This document shows, one piece after another, positions 23,442 through 35,149 of a DNA stretch of 64,000 bases (position 1 is its first letter; every line of letters begins with the position of its first letter). Origin of the DNA: Dromiciops gliroides (Eukaryota; Chordata; Mammalia; Microbiotheria; Microbiotheriidae); the NCBI RefSeq assembly GCF_019393635.1, contig NC_057866.1, forward strand, positions 941,001 to 1,005,000, given 5' to 3'. A program made the translations under genes and the position numbers. Below the pieces are notes generated by a model. That model was not told the origin of the DNA and did not search any database. It worked only from the letters and a program-made list of their open reading frames with translations.

Positions 23442-23694
23442 GCCATCTGCTGGCTCCAGGGGAGCAGGTGGTGCCTGGAAAGGCTCTGGCATCTCCATCC
23501 CCCTCCCATGTTGGCACTCACCACTCCCAGTCAGAGGCATCACTCTCCCTCTGCCCTTTCTGCCTGCCATGAGGAGCAAGGTGGGCCTTGACTGAAGGGC
23601 AGGGCCAGAGGGGCCGGTCTGTGCTTTGAGCCCAGGGCCTGCCTGAGCAGATGGCCCATATCAGGAGCTGCCAGGCTGAGGGCAGATGGCGCTA
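23442..23694. promoter_or_regulatory. Cluster of three CTCF-like motifs
   Basis: CCAGCAGATGGC on the minus strand at 23453-23442 fits the CTCF core well. GAGCAGATGGCCC at about 23645-23657 and GGGCAGATGGCGCTA at 23680-23694 on the + strand share AGATGGC. Binding is inferred only. Confidence 0.3.
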
Positions 23695-24379
23695 GCTGAC
23701 CCTGTGGGGCCTGTGTCCGTCCCAGACGCAGATGCCCCCACTGCCCATCAGGAGCAGCCTCTGGGCCTCGAGGGAGCCTCAGACCCTGTGCTTAGAGCCA
23801 GTCACCTCGAACACAGAGCCTCTGAGAAAGGACAGACCGTGGCATTTCCCCCAAGCACCGAGAAAGAATCACATCCAACGTCTCTGCCAGGAAAAAATCC
23901 GGCACAAGTCAACAAGTCAGGGCCTACTGTGTGCCAAGCACTGAGCTAAGCACTGGGCATGCGGAGAAGGGCAAGGACGTGCCTGCCCTCCCTCCAGGGG
24001 CTCCCAGTCTAACCGGGACAAAGCCTGTGAATGAACAGGAGAGGGCAGGCTCCAGGATCAGGAGGGGCTGGGGAAGGGTCCTGCAGAGAGGGAGGAGGGA
24101 GGCCTGCAGGCCCAGGGTGTGGCCAGAGAGAACGCCCAGAGCCCAGCAATGGTGGGACAGCCCAGGAAGAGGACGTGTGGGGAGCCTGGCGTGAGCAGGC
24201 CAGAAAAGCAGGCAACCAGGGGCGTTGAATGCAAGCCCAACGTTTTGTATTTGACCCTGGGGCCACAGGCAGCCTCTGGATGTGACGGAGTAGAGGGGAC
24301 TTGAGCGGCCTGGGCTTGACCGCCAAGGGTAGGATGGTTCTGAGGGGGCACGGTACAAGAGTCATCATGTTTCCCCTAT

Positions 24380-24640
24380 CCCAGCACCCCAGAGCCATGA
24401 GAGACCTCAGGGTCTTCTGGTCTAACCTGCAGCACAATGACAAAGAACCCTTCTGACCCTCTCTGAGTGCCAGAGTCTCAGAGCTGGGGCACCCCAACTT
24501 CCTGCCACATGCACACATTTCTTCTACAATACAGCTGCCAAAAGATGGTCTGGCTGTGACTTGAATACCATCAATGATGGGAAGCTCATTACCTTCCAAA
24601 GTAGCCCATTTCCTAGTTAGAGAGTGCTCACTGTTTGAAA
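24380..24640 (-). mobile_element. CR1/L3 LINE fragment, antisense
   Basis: CCATGAGAGACCTCAGGGTC, CTGGTCTAACCTGCAGCACA, and GGGAAGCTCATTACCTTCCA in the order of an L3 antisense end. Confidence 0.6.
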
Positions 24641-25398
24641 GGGGACAGACAGAGCTTGTCACCTCGTGGTCATGGTCACCAAGGGCTCGACCACTTCCTA
24701 AAGAGGGCCATGAAGAGAGAAAAATGTGCAGAGATGGAGAAGTGCATTTTCCCCTTCTCATGAAACATTAATCACAGACAATTAAAAAACTAAGTGATTC
24801 TTTGGTAATGTTCTTCTTGCCTATTAATATATCAAGCCGAGAGGCCTTTTGGGAATCACGCACAGGAAACATTTTATGAGCCCTGCTCATCTATTAAATC
24901 ACGGGGTGCTGTAAAGTGGGGAAAAATTCACAATTGCTTTTTTTTTTCCTAAGAGGGGTGCTGCCAGGCACAGAGCAGGCAGATCTGTGCAGGAAGCAGC
25001 CTGGCCCCTAGGCCCTTCCCTTGGGCATCAGAGGATCAGCCATTTAAAGCTGATGGGATATTAAAGGCCATGGAGTCCAACCCTGAGGCAGAACGAGGCA
25101 GGATCTGAACCTAGGTCTTTTTGACTCCTTGTTGCTGAAAAGGGAGGAATGAGGTCCAGGGCACATCCTGTCTTAACCTATCAGGATAACTCCCCTTTCC
25201 TCTCTGGTGGGCCTCTACTTTCCCCGGAAATGTGCCCATTCCTCTAGACTTAGAGTACTCCCCCAGAGAAGAAAGGGCAGTGTTGCTGACCCTCTGCTGA
25301 GCCCCACCCTACTGGGCTATAGCCACACTTCTAGACTCATAACACTCCAAAGACCCTCCCCCCTAGTCCCATAAGAAGAGAAAGACTTGGGGTCACTT

Positions 25399-25937
25399 TG
25401 TCATGGGGAAGATGGGGTAGGGGTTGGGGTCCTTAGGAATTCCTCTTTAAGGAATGACACCCTCTTGCACACAAAAGCAGGTAGAATAAGATGGTAGTTT
25501 ATTTAGGGGCAAGGGAAGGGAAACCAAGAGAAATCCTTGGACTTCTCATGGGGAGAAAGGCACAGAGCGTGGCTCTAAGGTACCGATCTCCTCGAGCAGG
25601 AGGCTGGCAGGTACTTTTATAGAGGACTGATGGGGGTGACCATCTGACTGTGGAAAGTTCCCTTAGTGAGGAAGGACCCTCCCCCACTGGTGGTGGCTGA
25701 GGGAGTTGGGAGAGGGGCACTGCAGATCTGGTCAACACAAAGGCAGCAGCCACACCTAATCTTATCTCCCCAGGGTTGAGGGAGACTTGAATGAAGGGTG
25801 GAGGTCCTGGAGCTAGCTCAGTCGGATCTGGGTGCCGCTTATCTCTCTAGGCGTGTCAGTCCTCTGGTTTAGTTTCTCAAAGAGAAGATTCTTTGATGTG
25901 CCCCAGAGAACTTCTGGGGTGCCCTGGGCCCATGACA
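25399..25937 (-). mobile_element. Solo LTR of an endogenous retrovirus (minus orientation)
   Basis: A 539-base LTR on the minus strand beginning TGTCATGGGCCC and ending CCCCATGACA (TG...CA). It contains a TATA box (TATAAA, minus, at 25621-25616) and a poly(A) signal (AATAAA, minus, at 25503-25498). Flanking tetranucleotides, read on the minus strand, are AAGC and AAGT, a near-perfect 4-base target-site duplication. No internal retroviral sequence adjoins it. The same LTR family lies at 39735-40313 in the opposite orientation. Confidence 0.85.
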
Positions 25938-27090
25938 GCTTGCCAGTTGGCCCTTCCCAGTCCGCCTACCACACAGTGCCAGTGGAGAGGGAGGTTTGGA
26001 CCCCTTGCTCTTTCTGGAGCGGGCTCAAGGCTCCCTCCCCCCTCGGACCTCCTCATCTCGGCCAGTTCCCTGCTGAACACTGGCAGCTCAGTCCTGGGCT
26101 GGGGACAGCCTCCCTCTGGCTGCCCACCTTGCTCTGTCTCCACCCCTCCATCTTTAGTCCGCTTTGAGGTGAGGGCCAGGGATGGTGCCCAGCTGTGAGT
26201 CATCAGTCACAGCTCTCCGGGTCACACAGCAAGCTCATTGCTTGTCAGGGGCTGGAGCAGGTTCATGAGGGAGGCAGTGGAGATGACCCAGGTTCATTCC
26301 TGGCCCCTTACCATTCATGACACGAGTGTGTGGTTATTCCCTGCATGCTAATGGGGGAGATTCAGGCACTGAGATTGGGAGGGTTGGTGCCCCCTCCCTC
26401 TGCTGCCAGGGTCCTGCCTTCCTGGGCACAGGAGGAAGATTTTTGGAAGCCCGTCTTTCCCTTTCTACTGGCTTCTCTCTTCCCCAGGGCCCCTAAGCTC
26501 ATGACTCATCATTATTCTGGTGGCCACAGAGGGGATGGCCCAGCTCCCTGTTATTTATGGTTCTGGCCCAGGCAGGATCTGGTGGGCTGCTCAGAGCCCT
26601 GGGCCAGAGTGGGGCTGGAGGGAGGCTGCTGGCAGGGCTCGTGGGGGCCTCAGGGGCTTCATGGGGCCTCAGAGAAAGCAGGAGCACTTCAGTGGTGTCT
26701 GAAAGTGGACAACATGTTTGGGGTGCCTTGGCTTGTTTGAGGGTGGGAGAAGTGGGAGGGAAGGAGGAGCCCCCAGTCAGTGTACTCAGAGAGCTGAGTC
26801 ATCGAGTCCAGACCCCTGCCCTTGGGCGCGGCCGTTGGCCGAATCAGCCCAGGCTGGCTAGGCTGCCAATGCTCTGCTTCTAAAGGGTGGGGCCCTTAGA
26901 GCAAAACTTCTGAAACGGAATGTGGGGGTCGTGAAAATCCGGAAACAGTAACGGGTTATGTATACCCACTTTACATATCTGTACACCCGGAGTCTCGGGC
27001 AAAGAGGGGTCGCCTGGGAAAAAGTTTAAGAAACCTTGGCCTAGAGGCGGCGCTGCTAAGAGCTGGCACCTGAGGCCACGCCCTCCTGAT

Positions 27091-27468
27091 CTCCCTCCCC
27101 CTCCCCTTTCCTCCTCCCTCCCTCTCGCTCCTCTCTCCCCAGCCCTGTCCTCACTCTCCCCTCCCCCTCCCTCCTCTCCCCCCATTCCCCTTTTCCCTTC
27201 CCTCCCTCTCCTCTCCCCTCCCCCTCCTCCCTTTCTTCCCCACCTTACCATCTCCCCAGTCTCCCTCCTCCCTTTTCTCTCCCCTCCACCCCTCTCCCTT
27301 CCCATTCCTCTCCCCAGCCCTGTCCTCACTTCTCTTCTCCGGCCTCCCTCCCCCTCCTCTTCTCCTCCCTCCTCTCCTCCCCTCCCCTCTCCCTCTCTGT
27401 CCCCTCTCCCCCTTCCCTCTCCCTCTTCACTCCCTCCTTTCCTTCCTCCCTCTCCCCCTCTCTCTCCT
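27091..27468. repeat. Long pyrimidine-rich tract
   Basis: 378 bases almost wholly C and T on the + strand. A 23-base segment (centred on CCCCAGCCCTGTCC) occurs at 27133-27155 and again at 27308-27330, suggesting growth by duplication of a unit of about 175 bases. Confidence 0.92.
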
Positions 27469-27997
27469 GCTCGGGCAGGTGCACTGAGGTGTGAGGAGAG
27501 CAGGATTCTTCAGGGAAATCGTCTTTCCTTCTTCGGCATCTTTGGCCCTGTTCTTTTATCTTGGAAATGTACAGGTTCAAAGGTTCCCCTTCTCATCAGC
27601 CGGAGGGGCTGAGGGAGAGGCCCCGCCCTCTTGGTGCTCCTAGAGCTCGGCGTAGCTGCTCCTCAGGACGTGGGAGGGGCATTAATCCGGGAAGACTGCA
27701 CCTAGGAGGCAGCTTCTGAGCCAGGCTTAAAGAATGGGGAGGATTCCCCATTGGCTTTGGGGGATGAGGAAGGCGGGGAGGCAGGGGGAGGGCTTGGAAT
27801 TCCCATCCCCCCAATTCCTTTTTTATTTCAAGAATCAAAAAACCCCTCATGAGGACATTAAGGAGCTGGCCCAAAGAGAAGCTTCTTCCCCCTGCGCTGC
27901 CCCTCCCCCAGGAGCCACGACCCCTTTTCCTCACTGCCGGACTCGGGCTGGGCGGGAGGCACAGGCTCCAACGTCCATCTCTTTGGGGCTCATTATG

Positions 27998-28145
27998 TCT
28001 TGCACGCATGCACACACCACACACGTGCACACACACCACAGTGCACGCACACACTATGCACAACCACACAGTGCACATATCCACATGTGCAATACACACA
28101 CGTGAACACACACAGTGCACATACTACACATGTCTACACACACAC
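27998..28145. repeat. CA-rich degenerate repeat upstream of TSPAN4 exon 3
   Basis: ACACACC/CACACACGTG-type units with GTGCAC interruptions on the transcribed strand sense. It ends about 230 bases before the exon. Confidence 0.92.
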
Positions 28146-28376
28146 TGAAGGGGGGAAGGACGTGCACAGTCACACCATGACTTGGTGACTAGGGTGGGAG
28201 GAGAGCCTGGGGCTCCCTCTATCTTGCCTGGGGGGCTGCTCTGGAGCTGGTTTCTCTCCACAGGCAGGACTGACCCCCTTGGTGAGGGAGCCTTGGTCAT
28301 GGGTGGGGGGGTGCTGGCTGGGTCTAGTGGCGGAGCTCCTCCCTTCTCTGAGGGTCCACCTTCCTCTCTCCCTCAG

Positions 28377-28451
28377 TTCTTCATCATGCTGTTGATTGTG
28401 TTCCTGCTGGAGCTCATGGTAGCCATCCTCTTCTTCGTCTACACGGACCAG
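28377..28451 (+). CDS. TSPAN4: TSPAN4 coding exon 3: TM3
   Basis: This 75-base exon encodes 25 residues (about 86-110), FFIMLLIVFLLEL followed by MVAILFFVYTDQ, which is the third transmembrane helix and the first residues of the large extracellular loop. The acceptor is CCCTCAG at 28370-28376 and the donor GTAAGT at 28452. Both ends are phase 0, so skipping it would keep the frame but delete TM3 and invert the topology of the large loop. The final Gln replaces the Lys that human TSPAN4 has here. The exon is isolated by introns of 6.1 and 9.5 kb and has a CA-rich tract about 230 bases upstream and a TG-rich tract about 300 bases downstream. Confidence 0.96.
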
Positions 28452-28756
28452 GTAAGTGGCTGCAGGCATTGGCCTTCTCTGGATCCCCCTCCCTGCCAGC
28501 TGGCCCCCCTTCTCAGAATGCCAGCCTCTCTGCATCGGATGTGACTTGTGGGTGGGGGCCACGGGGGCCACAAAGACCCAGAAATTTCCCCTGGCGAGCT
28601 AATGCTGGGGCTCCCCATCTGGTGCATTCCTTCTGTGAGCCGGAGGATAGGCCTCAAGTGGTTCAGGCGTCCACAGTATTCCTTTGGGCCCAGCATTTAG
28701 ACCAGCGCTGAGGGGAGGGGTCACAGCAGGGCTTGGTGATGAGTGAGTGATCACTG

Positions 28757-29085
28757 GGCAGGGTGTGTGTGAGAGAGTATGTGAGTGTGAGTCAATGTGT
28801 GTGAGAGTATGTGAGTGAATGTGAGTGTGATTGAGTGTGAGTGTATGTGAATGTGTGTGTCAGCGTGAATGTGTTTGAGAGAGTTTGTGAGTGTGATCGA
28901 GTCTGTGAGTGTGTCAGTGTGTGAGTGTGACAGTGTATGTGAATGTGTATGTCAGTGTGAGTGTGGGTGTGAGAGAGTATGTGAGTGAATGTGTGAGTGT
29001 GATTGAGTCTGTGAGTGTGTCAATGTATGTGAGTGTGTGTCAATGTGTGTATGTGTGTGTTTGGTATGTTGCATGTGTGGAGTGT
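28757..29085. repeat. TG-rich degenerate repeat downstream of TSPAN4 exon 3
   Basis: Units such as GTGTGAGAGTATGTGAG and GTGTGTCAGTGTGA over about 330 bases, beginning about 305 bases after the exon. Confidence 0.92.
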
Positions 29086-29238
29086 GTGGTATAGATCCTG
29101 GAGGGAGTGGATTGGGTAAGGGAGCAGCACAGCCAGACTGGGGTGGGGGGAGAGTCAGGACACTGGCATCTGTGTGCAGGTTGGGCAGCAGGGGAGTAAC
29201 TGTCAGTGGAGAGAAGGAAATGGGGGGGTTCGTGTGGT

Positions 29239-29259
29239 GAGAGAGAGAGAGAGAGAGAG
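29239..29259. repeat. (GA)n microsatellite
   Basis: Ten GA units in a purine-rich context. Confidence 0.9.
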
Positions 29260-29479
29260 GGTGCGGCGGGGAGGGAGGTGAGCCTAGTGCCTGGGAGGAC
29301 CAAGGTAGCTTTGGCCACCATCAACTGGGACATTTGAAGAGGGGAGGACTTGGGGCAAAGGGACAAGTCCAGTTTGGACAGGTCAGGCTCAAGATGCCTT
29401 TTGGACATCCTGAATGAAAAGTCTGAGAGACATGGGAGATTTGACAATGGAGGTCCGGGAATCCTCTGCATCCATGGGA

Positions 29480-29715
29480 GCAAGCATTCACAAGCATGCA
29501 GTGTGCGCCATGCAGTGTGCTAAGCAATTTACAAGTATTATCTCATTTCAAACTCATAACAGCCCTGTGAGGAGTGTTGCTGTTAGCCTCATTTTTCAGT
29601 TAAAATAACAGGCTAAGTGACTTGCCCAAGGTCACCCAGCTAGTAAGTGTCTGAAGTTGGATTTGAACTCAGGGTTTCCTGACTCCAGATTAGTGCAGTG
29701 GGCATCGTGCCCCGT
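29480..29715 (-). mobile_element. MIR-type SINE, antisense
   Basis: TGCTAAGCAATTTACAAGTA, AACTCATAACAGCCCTGTGA and GTGACTTGCCCAAGGTCACC in MIR antisense order. Confidence 0.8.
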
Positions 29716-30029
29716 CCCCGGCTATCTCTAGGGGCTGAGATCACTGAGGGAAGTAGCAGAGACCAGGGCAGAGCCTTGGGGGACATGTGGACCAAGGGCC
29801 AGCAAAGGACACCGAGGAATGGTCAAATGGATAAGAGGGGAGGTTGGACTTGAGTGAGTCTGGAAGAGAGAGTGAGGCTGATGTGACGGCTTTAATTCAC
29901 TCCAATTCACAATGACACCCTGTAATGGTCAAAGGGATGAACAAGTGAGGGGAGACAGCTACCAGCCCCCAGGCTCCCCCCCACCCCGGGCTCCCCACTC
30001 TTCCCCAACCCTGGTCCAGGCTGTGGCCG

Positions 30030-30510
30030 AGGCTGGTGATGTCGCCTCTGCATCATCTTCCCAGTCCACCCCCTCCTCTCCTCTGAGCCCACCCCCCCCA
30101 CTCCCCTGGGTAGGGCCTCATCTCACCATCACCTGGACGACTGCAGCGGCTGCTGGGGGGTCTGCCTGCCCCACTCCAACCCCCCCCCCGCCCCCGCCAA
30201 GGGACTTCCCTAAAGCACAGATTCAATCATATCCTACCCCCCCATCCATAATAAACTCCAGTGTCTTCCTGTCACCTGGAGGATCAAATGCAAAGTTCCC
30301 TGGTGTTTAACCCCCTTCCCTGCCAGGCCCCTTCCTATCAGTGCCTCTTCTTACACTGCCCTCCTCTCCATTTGTGCTACAGCCCCTGCCTTTGCTGCCC
30401 CCTCCCCTCTGCCCCTTAGAGTTTTCTTCAAGGCTCAGCTTCAATGCCTCCTTCTCTACAACCCTGAATTCTGAGTCCCCTCCCTCAGATGTGAGGACTT
30501 GGTTCTCGCA
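30030..30510 (+). mobile_element. L2 LINE 3' fragment, sense
   Basis: CCTAAAGCACAGATTCAATC, AATAAACTCCAGTGTCTTCC and TTCTTCAAGGCTCAGCTTCA fit the L2 3' region. The AATAAA here is part of the repeat and not evidence of a transcript end. Confidence 0.6.
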
Positions 30511-30544
30511 GGACCTTCCCTTGATTCTTCGTGTGTTCTGTGAA

Positions 30545-30725
30545 GATGCAGAGCTGGGTGGGACTGTAAATCCCACCAGGTCCAAGATCCTCCTTTTACA
30601 GATGAGGGAACTGAGAGGGGCAGGGTCAAAGTGACTTACCAGGGTCACACAGCCAATAAGAACCTAAGGCAGGATTCAAATCCGGGTCTTTCTGACTCCA
30701 CACTCAATGTTCTGTCCCCTCTAGC
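30545..30725 (-). mobile_element. MIR-type SINE, antisense
   Basis: TTTTACAGATGAGGGAACTG, CCAGGGTCACACAGCCAATA and GATTCAAATCCGGGTC. Confidence 0.7.
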
Positions 30726-30836
30726 CCTCTTCCTTTCATATTGTTGTATGTACACCCATTCCTTCTTGTCTATTAGGCCCCCAGTGTTTACTCTGATGTT
30801 TTGTGAGTTGTAAGGACTTTATACACTTTTAATTCA

Positions 30837-30986
30837 GGGGCAGCTAGGTGGCACAGTGGATAAAGCACTGGCCCTGGATTCAGGAGGACCTGAATTCAAA
30901 TCCAGCCTCAGACACTAGACTGTAACTAGCTGTGTGACCTTGGACAAGTCACTTAACTCTCATTGCCCCGCCTCCAAAATAAGAAT
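30837..30986 (+). mobile_element. Marsupial tRNA-derived SINE
   Basis: GGGGCAGCTAGGTGGCACAG start and GTGTGACCTTGGACAAGTCA. Flanked by AATTCA on both sides (30831-30836 and about 30987-30992). Confidence 0.88.
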
Positions 30987-32683
30987 AATTCATCCTTGAA
31001 GGACTGGAACTCAGGAGAGAAATGTATGGATATGGGAATCGTCTGCACAGAAACCCTCATTAAATGCTGGGAAGTTGGTGAGATCACTTAGGGAGGGGCT
31101 AGCGGGCCCCACAGGGAGTTTTGGGGAACTCCCATAGAGAGTGTTTGGTCAGGTGGGAGCAGGACCAGGACAGGTCATCGTTGGAGCCAGCGACCTGGAC
31201 CTGGGGAGAGGCTGGACAGTGAAGGAGGGCCAAGGGCTAGGCGCTCTTGGGAGCTGTCCATGCTGGGCGGTGCTGATCTGAGCACCAACAAGCACCAGGC
31301 AGGGACTAAGGAACTCCTGTCACTGAAGGGGGGGGGGGGGGCACAGAAAGGATGTGGTGAAACTGGGCTCTTTTCTCCAGAATCTGTGTGGGCCCAAGAA
31401 AAGCACCCGAGACAATGAGCTGTGCAAATGAGAAGGGAAGCAGTGTGGAAGTAACTCCTATCGCTGCTTCCCTTGTTCTCTGAGGCTCCGTTGGTGTGTG
31501 CATGTCATTGGGTTCCCAGACACCTGCTAGACTCTCTTTTCTAGGGGTGGGCTGATTGTTCTGGCTTGGGGTCCCTAGAACCCTGCCTGTGGGTCCCCAG
31601 TTTCTGCTTCCCTCAGCACCTGGCTCTTCGCAGCCTGTCCTGGCCAGATGAGATCCCAGGGGCAGGGGAGGCAAAACCCACATCCAGCCTGGTGGAGTGT
31701 TAGGGAACAAAGCAGAGGCGGGAAGGGCTGGTACTGGTCAGTACATCGACCTTCAGAAAAATGCCTGTCTAGTGGGTCACCCGGGCTTCTGGGAGCTAGT
31801 GGCTGGTGCATTGGGGATGGATGGCTTTTCTTCTGTCTGTGGGCAAGCAGTAGAGCCCCCGCTCCCCTGCAGTGACCCCCACCCTCCTGCTCCCCACACC
31901 AGTGGCCCCAAAGCACCTGCCTGACTTTTCTTGGGGAAGAGTTCTCCTCTTTCCTGGCTGTGCCTGGGGCCAAAGGAAACTTTAAGCTCCACAGGCTGAG
32001 GAAATCCAGACCCTCCGATCCCTTCACCCATTCACAGAACAGGCTAGCTTCCCTTGCTGTCACCCCAGCAAAAGGGCCTGGTGTATCCCCCCCCCCATTT
32101 TACAGGTGAAAAAGCCGAGGCCAGAGAAATGAAGTGACTCGTATGGCCATGCTGTAGGCCTGGGCCACCCTCAGGTCATGGGATCCCAGAATCTCAGACT
32201 GGGGGAATGACTGCCCCTTGCTGGGAGCCCCCACCTCAACAAAGCTGAGCTTGCTCCTCCTGGGAGATGATCATTATCATCGCCATTAATCATCACTATG
32301 TGCTAGAATTAAGGAGGATCAGAAAGGCAAACACGAGTAAGAAATCACAAGGGACCAGCCAAGGTTGAAGAGTTTGCCTACTTATATGGGGAGATGATAC
32401 ATATAGCCCCTCAGAACTTTGTCATCATGGGTGGTCTTAGAGGAAGTCTAATGAGATGAGGAGCCTGGGGGAGATGCTGTCATGCTAGAATGGAAGGGAG
32501 GGGAAGGGGGACCATCACACTGGGGGAGGGGAGGAAGGGAGAGGAAGAGTGGGGGAAATGATCTCACCGAAGTGGAACGTGCAAGGAAGAATTTATAAGA
32601 GGAAGGAGGAGTGGGTGGGGGGGGTCAGGAAAGTGAGTCACATGAGCCTCACTCTCATCTAAACTGGCCAGAGAAGGGAAGAA

Positions 32684-32752
32684 CACACACACATGTACAC
32701 ATGCACACACGTGCACACAAGCACATGCACTCACACACGCACACATACAGCT
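32684..32752. repeat. CA-rich degenerate repeat
   Basis: ACACACACATGTACACATGC-type units. Confidence 0.9.
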
Positions 32753-32949
32753 GGGTACAGAAATTCATTTTACCCAATAAGGAATTAGAAAGGGAGGAGG
32801 AATAAGAGGGAGGATAGATTAAGGGGAACAGTGTCAGAAACAAATCTACTCAAATAGAGACAAAGAAAAAAGAAAGACAAGTATAAGAGAATAGGATGGA
32901 GGAGAATACACAGACAGCTTGTGGCTCAAACCTTACGGTTGGACCATTA

Positions 32950-33195
32950 GCTTGTGTTAATTATTATAATTAACATAATAATCACTAGCATTTATGATTT
33001 GAGCTCATTTGATCCTCACAACAACCCTGGGAAGTCAGTGCTATCATGATTCCCATTTTACAGTTGAGAAGACTGAGGCAGGCCGTGGTGAAGTGACTTG
33101 CTCACAGCTATTAAGTGTGTGAGGCTGGATTTGAAGCCAGGGCTTCCTGACTCCAGGCCCAGCGCTTTATCACGATGCCCTGGCTGCCTCTAATG
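32950..33195 (-). mobile_element. MIR-type SINE, antisense
   Basis: GAGCTCATTTGATCCTCACA, CCCATTTTACAGTTGAGAAG and GGATTTGAAGCCAGGGCTTC, ending CCCTGGCTGCCTCT. Confidence 0.82.
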
Positions 33196-33596
33196 ATGGT
33201 CTCATGATGAAGTCCTGGGATCCAGAGCTCTCTGCACCACCAGCAGCAGCTTTAGGCTGATCCCTTGCTGGGATGCTTCCTCCCACCCCGCTTTTGCCCA
33301 GGGAGGAGGCAGGACGATGAGGCTCTAAGACGACAGTTCCCCTGGGGCCAGGCCTCCCTCAGCTTTAATTTTGCATCTGCAGATGTTGGAGCAGAAGGAA
33401 ACCGAGGCCTCTCTGGGCCAAGGAGACCTCACCTGAGCCTCTGTAGCCCTAGCCGATCCCCACTTCCAGCTGCCTCACTCTCAGGGCTGGCTCAAGGGAG
33501 GCTGCTTGGGCTCAGCCGAGCCCCTGTGGGTGCCCTGGGAGGCCAGTGACTAGTCAGCACACCCACAGCCAGTTACTGTTTTCCCCATGTGCCAGG

Positions 33597-34028
33597 TCCT
33601 GTGCATGTGTGTGCTGTGTGCATGCATGCATGCATGTGTATCTGCTGTTGCACGTGTGGGCATGCATGTGTTTATGTGTGCTGTGTATACATGTTCACTC
33701 ACGTATGCTCTGTGTTGTGTATATGGTGCACTGTGCACATGCTCCATGTGCTCACACGTGCTCACATGTGCATGCGTTTATTGTGTGTGGATATGTGTGC
33801 TGTGTACACATGTGCACTCATGTGTGGTGCACCGTGCATATGCTAACATGTGTGTATAGGCATGCATTGTGTTTAGTGTGTGCATGTGTGTGCTGCATAC
33901 ACCTGTGCACTCACATGTGCTCTGCTGTGTACATGATCCACTGTGCATTGCTCACATATGTGTGCATGAGTACATGTGTGCTCACATGTGCATGTGTATA
34001 TGTACATGTGCATGTGTGCATGCTTGTG
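33597..34028. repeat. TGTG/CATG degenerate repeat
   Basis: About 430 bases of GTGTGC, CATGCATG and TGTGCACTCA units. Cys/Val/His-rich open frames on + and Thr/His-rich frames on - come from the repeat. Confidence 0.92.
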
Positions 34029-35149
34029 TTCTGGGGGCAGGACTTTGGAGGAGCCAGGGCAGGGACAGGGCTGGGCGGGCAGCACTACCGCAGGGAGCTT
34101 CTCAAAGTGAGAGTTCTAGAGGCAGGCCTGCCTGGTTCTCCTGTCCTCCGGAGCGGCTCCTGGAGCCTGGTGGAGGCCAGAGATGGTCCACACAACACCC
34201 CACACCCAGCCTGATGCCCCAGGGCTTCATGGTGTGGCTGCCTGTGGGAATGACCCAGGCACTGGCCCAGCTGGAGTCCAGGGAGGGAAGCCCCAAGTCC
34301 CAACACAGTCTTGCCCACCCACCAGAATCTCTGGAGCTTCCCCAACGGGCATTTCTTCCTCCACTGAGGAGTCTCTTCTTTCCTTGGTCTCTTGACCTGC
34401 TGTGTCCTTTCCCATTGCCCAGCCTTCGCTCACAGTGTGCCCCCACCCTTTCCTTCTTCCCTCCTCTCTGCTTCTCCAACCTCTCCCCAGCCTTCAAAGG
34501 CCCCCTCAAACTCTTCCTTTCCTGACTTTCCCACCTGGGAGTGATGCCCCCCTTGGCCCCTCCTTCCCCTCCAAAGCAACCTGGTGTCCACCCCAGGGGT
34601 GTCAAACACCTCCTAACGTGGGCAGAACCAGATGAAAATTCACTGGGCCAACAGAACCTCAGGCGGCAGGCCCACGGGGACCCTTGTGTAGACTCTAGGG
34701 GTCCCACCATCCCACAGTGCTCTGAGCTCTCCTGACCTGACTGGGAGCCCCCTGAGGGCAGGGCTCTTCATATCCCCTCCCCTTCAACAGAGGTGCTCAG
34801 GACTGACCCTGGACGGATGGGCTGCCCTGGCCTTGTCCTTTCTTCTCCCTCCCCTGCCCACTGGGGGGTGCTTGTGTCTGAGCCGGGCTTTCCCCTCAGG
34901 GATTCCTGAGCAGCTCATTCACTGTGGGTGTGGGGGGAGACATCCAGCTGGCTCCTTCTGTTTGAGGTAGCGGGTGGTGGCATGGGGGGGCAGGGGGGGA
35001 GACATGTGGGCCCCAGATCAGCCACTGTGAGGGCTCAGGGCACAGGCAGAACCGATGGTGGAGGTCTTGGGACTCAGCCCCTGCCCCTTCCTGTGAATGT
35101 GAGGGGACCCCAAGGCCTCCTCCCCTCCTGAGCAACCAGAGGGCCCTCA

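Larger units (their letters stand above)
22307..28376 (+). other. TSPAN4: TSPAN4 intron between coding exons 2 and 3
   Basis: A 6.07-kb GT-AG intron. Contents: CTCF-like motifs (23442-23694), a MIR/THER-like piece near 23900-24300, antisense CR1 (24380-24640), an AT-rich possibly conserved block (24760-24955), a solo LTR (25399-25937), a 378-base pyrimidine tract and a CA-rich tract. Confidence 0.9.

Noticed and set aside
33546..34214. Cys-rich 222-codon frame on +
   Set aside because: Encoded by the TGTG/CATG simple repeat, with comparable frames in all three phases.
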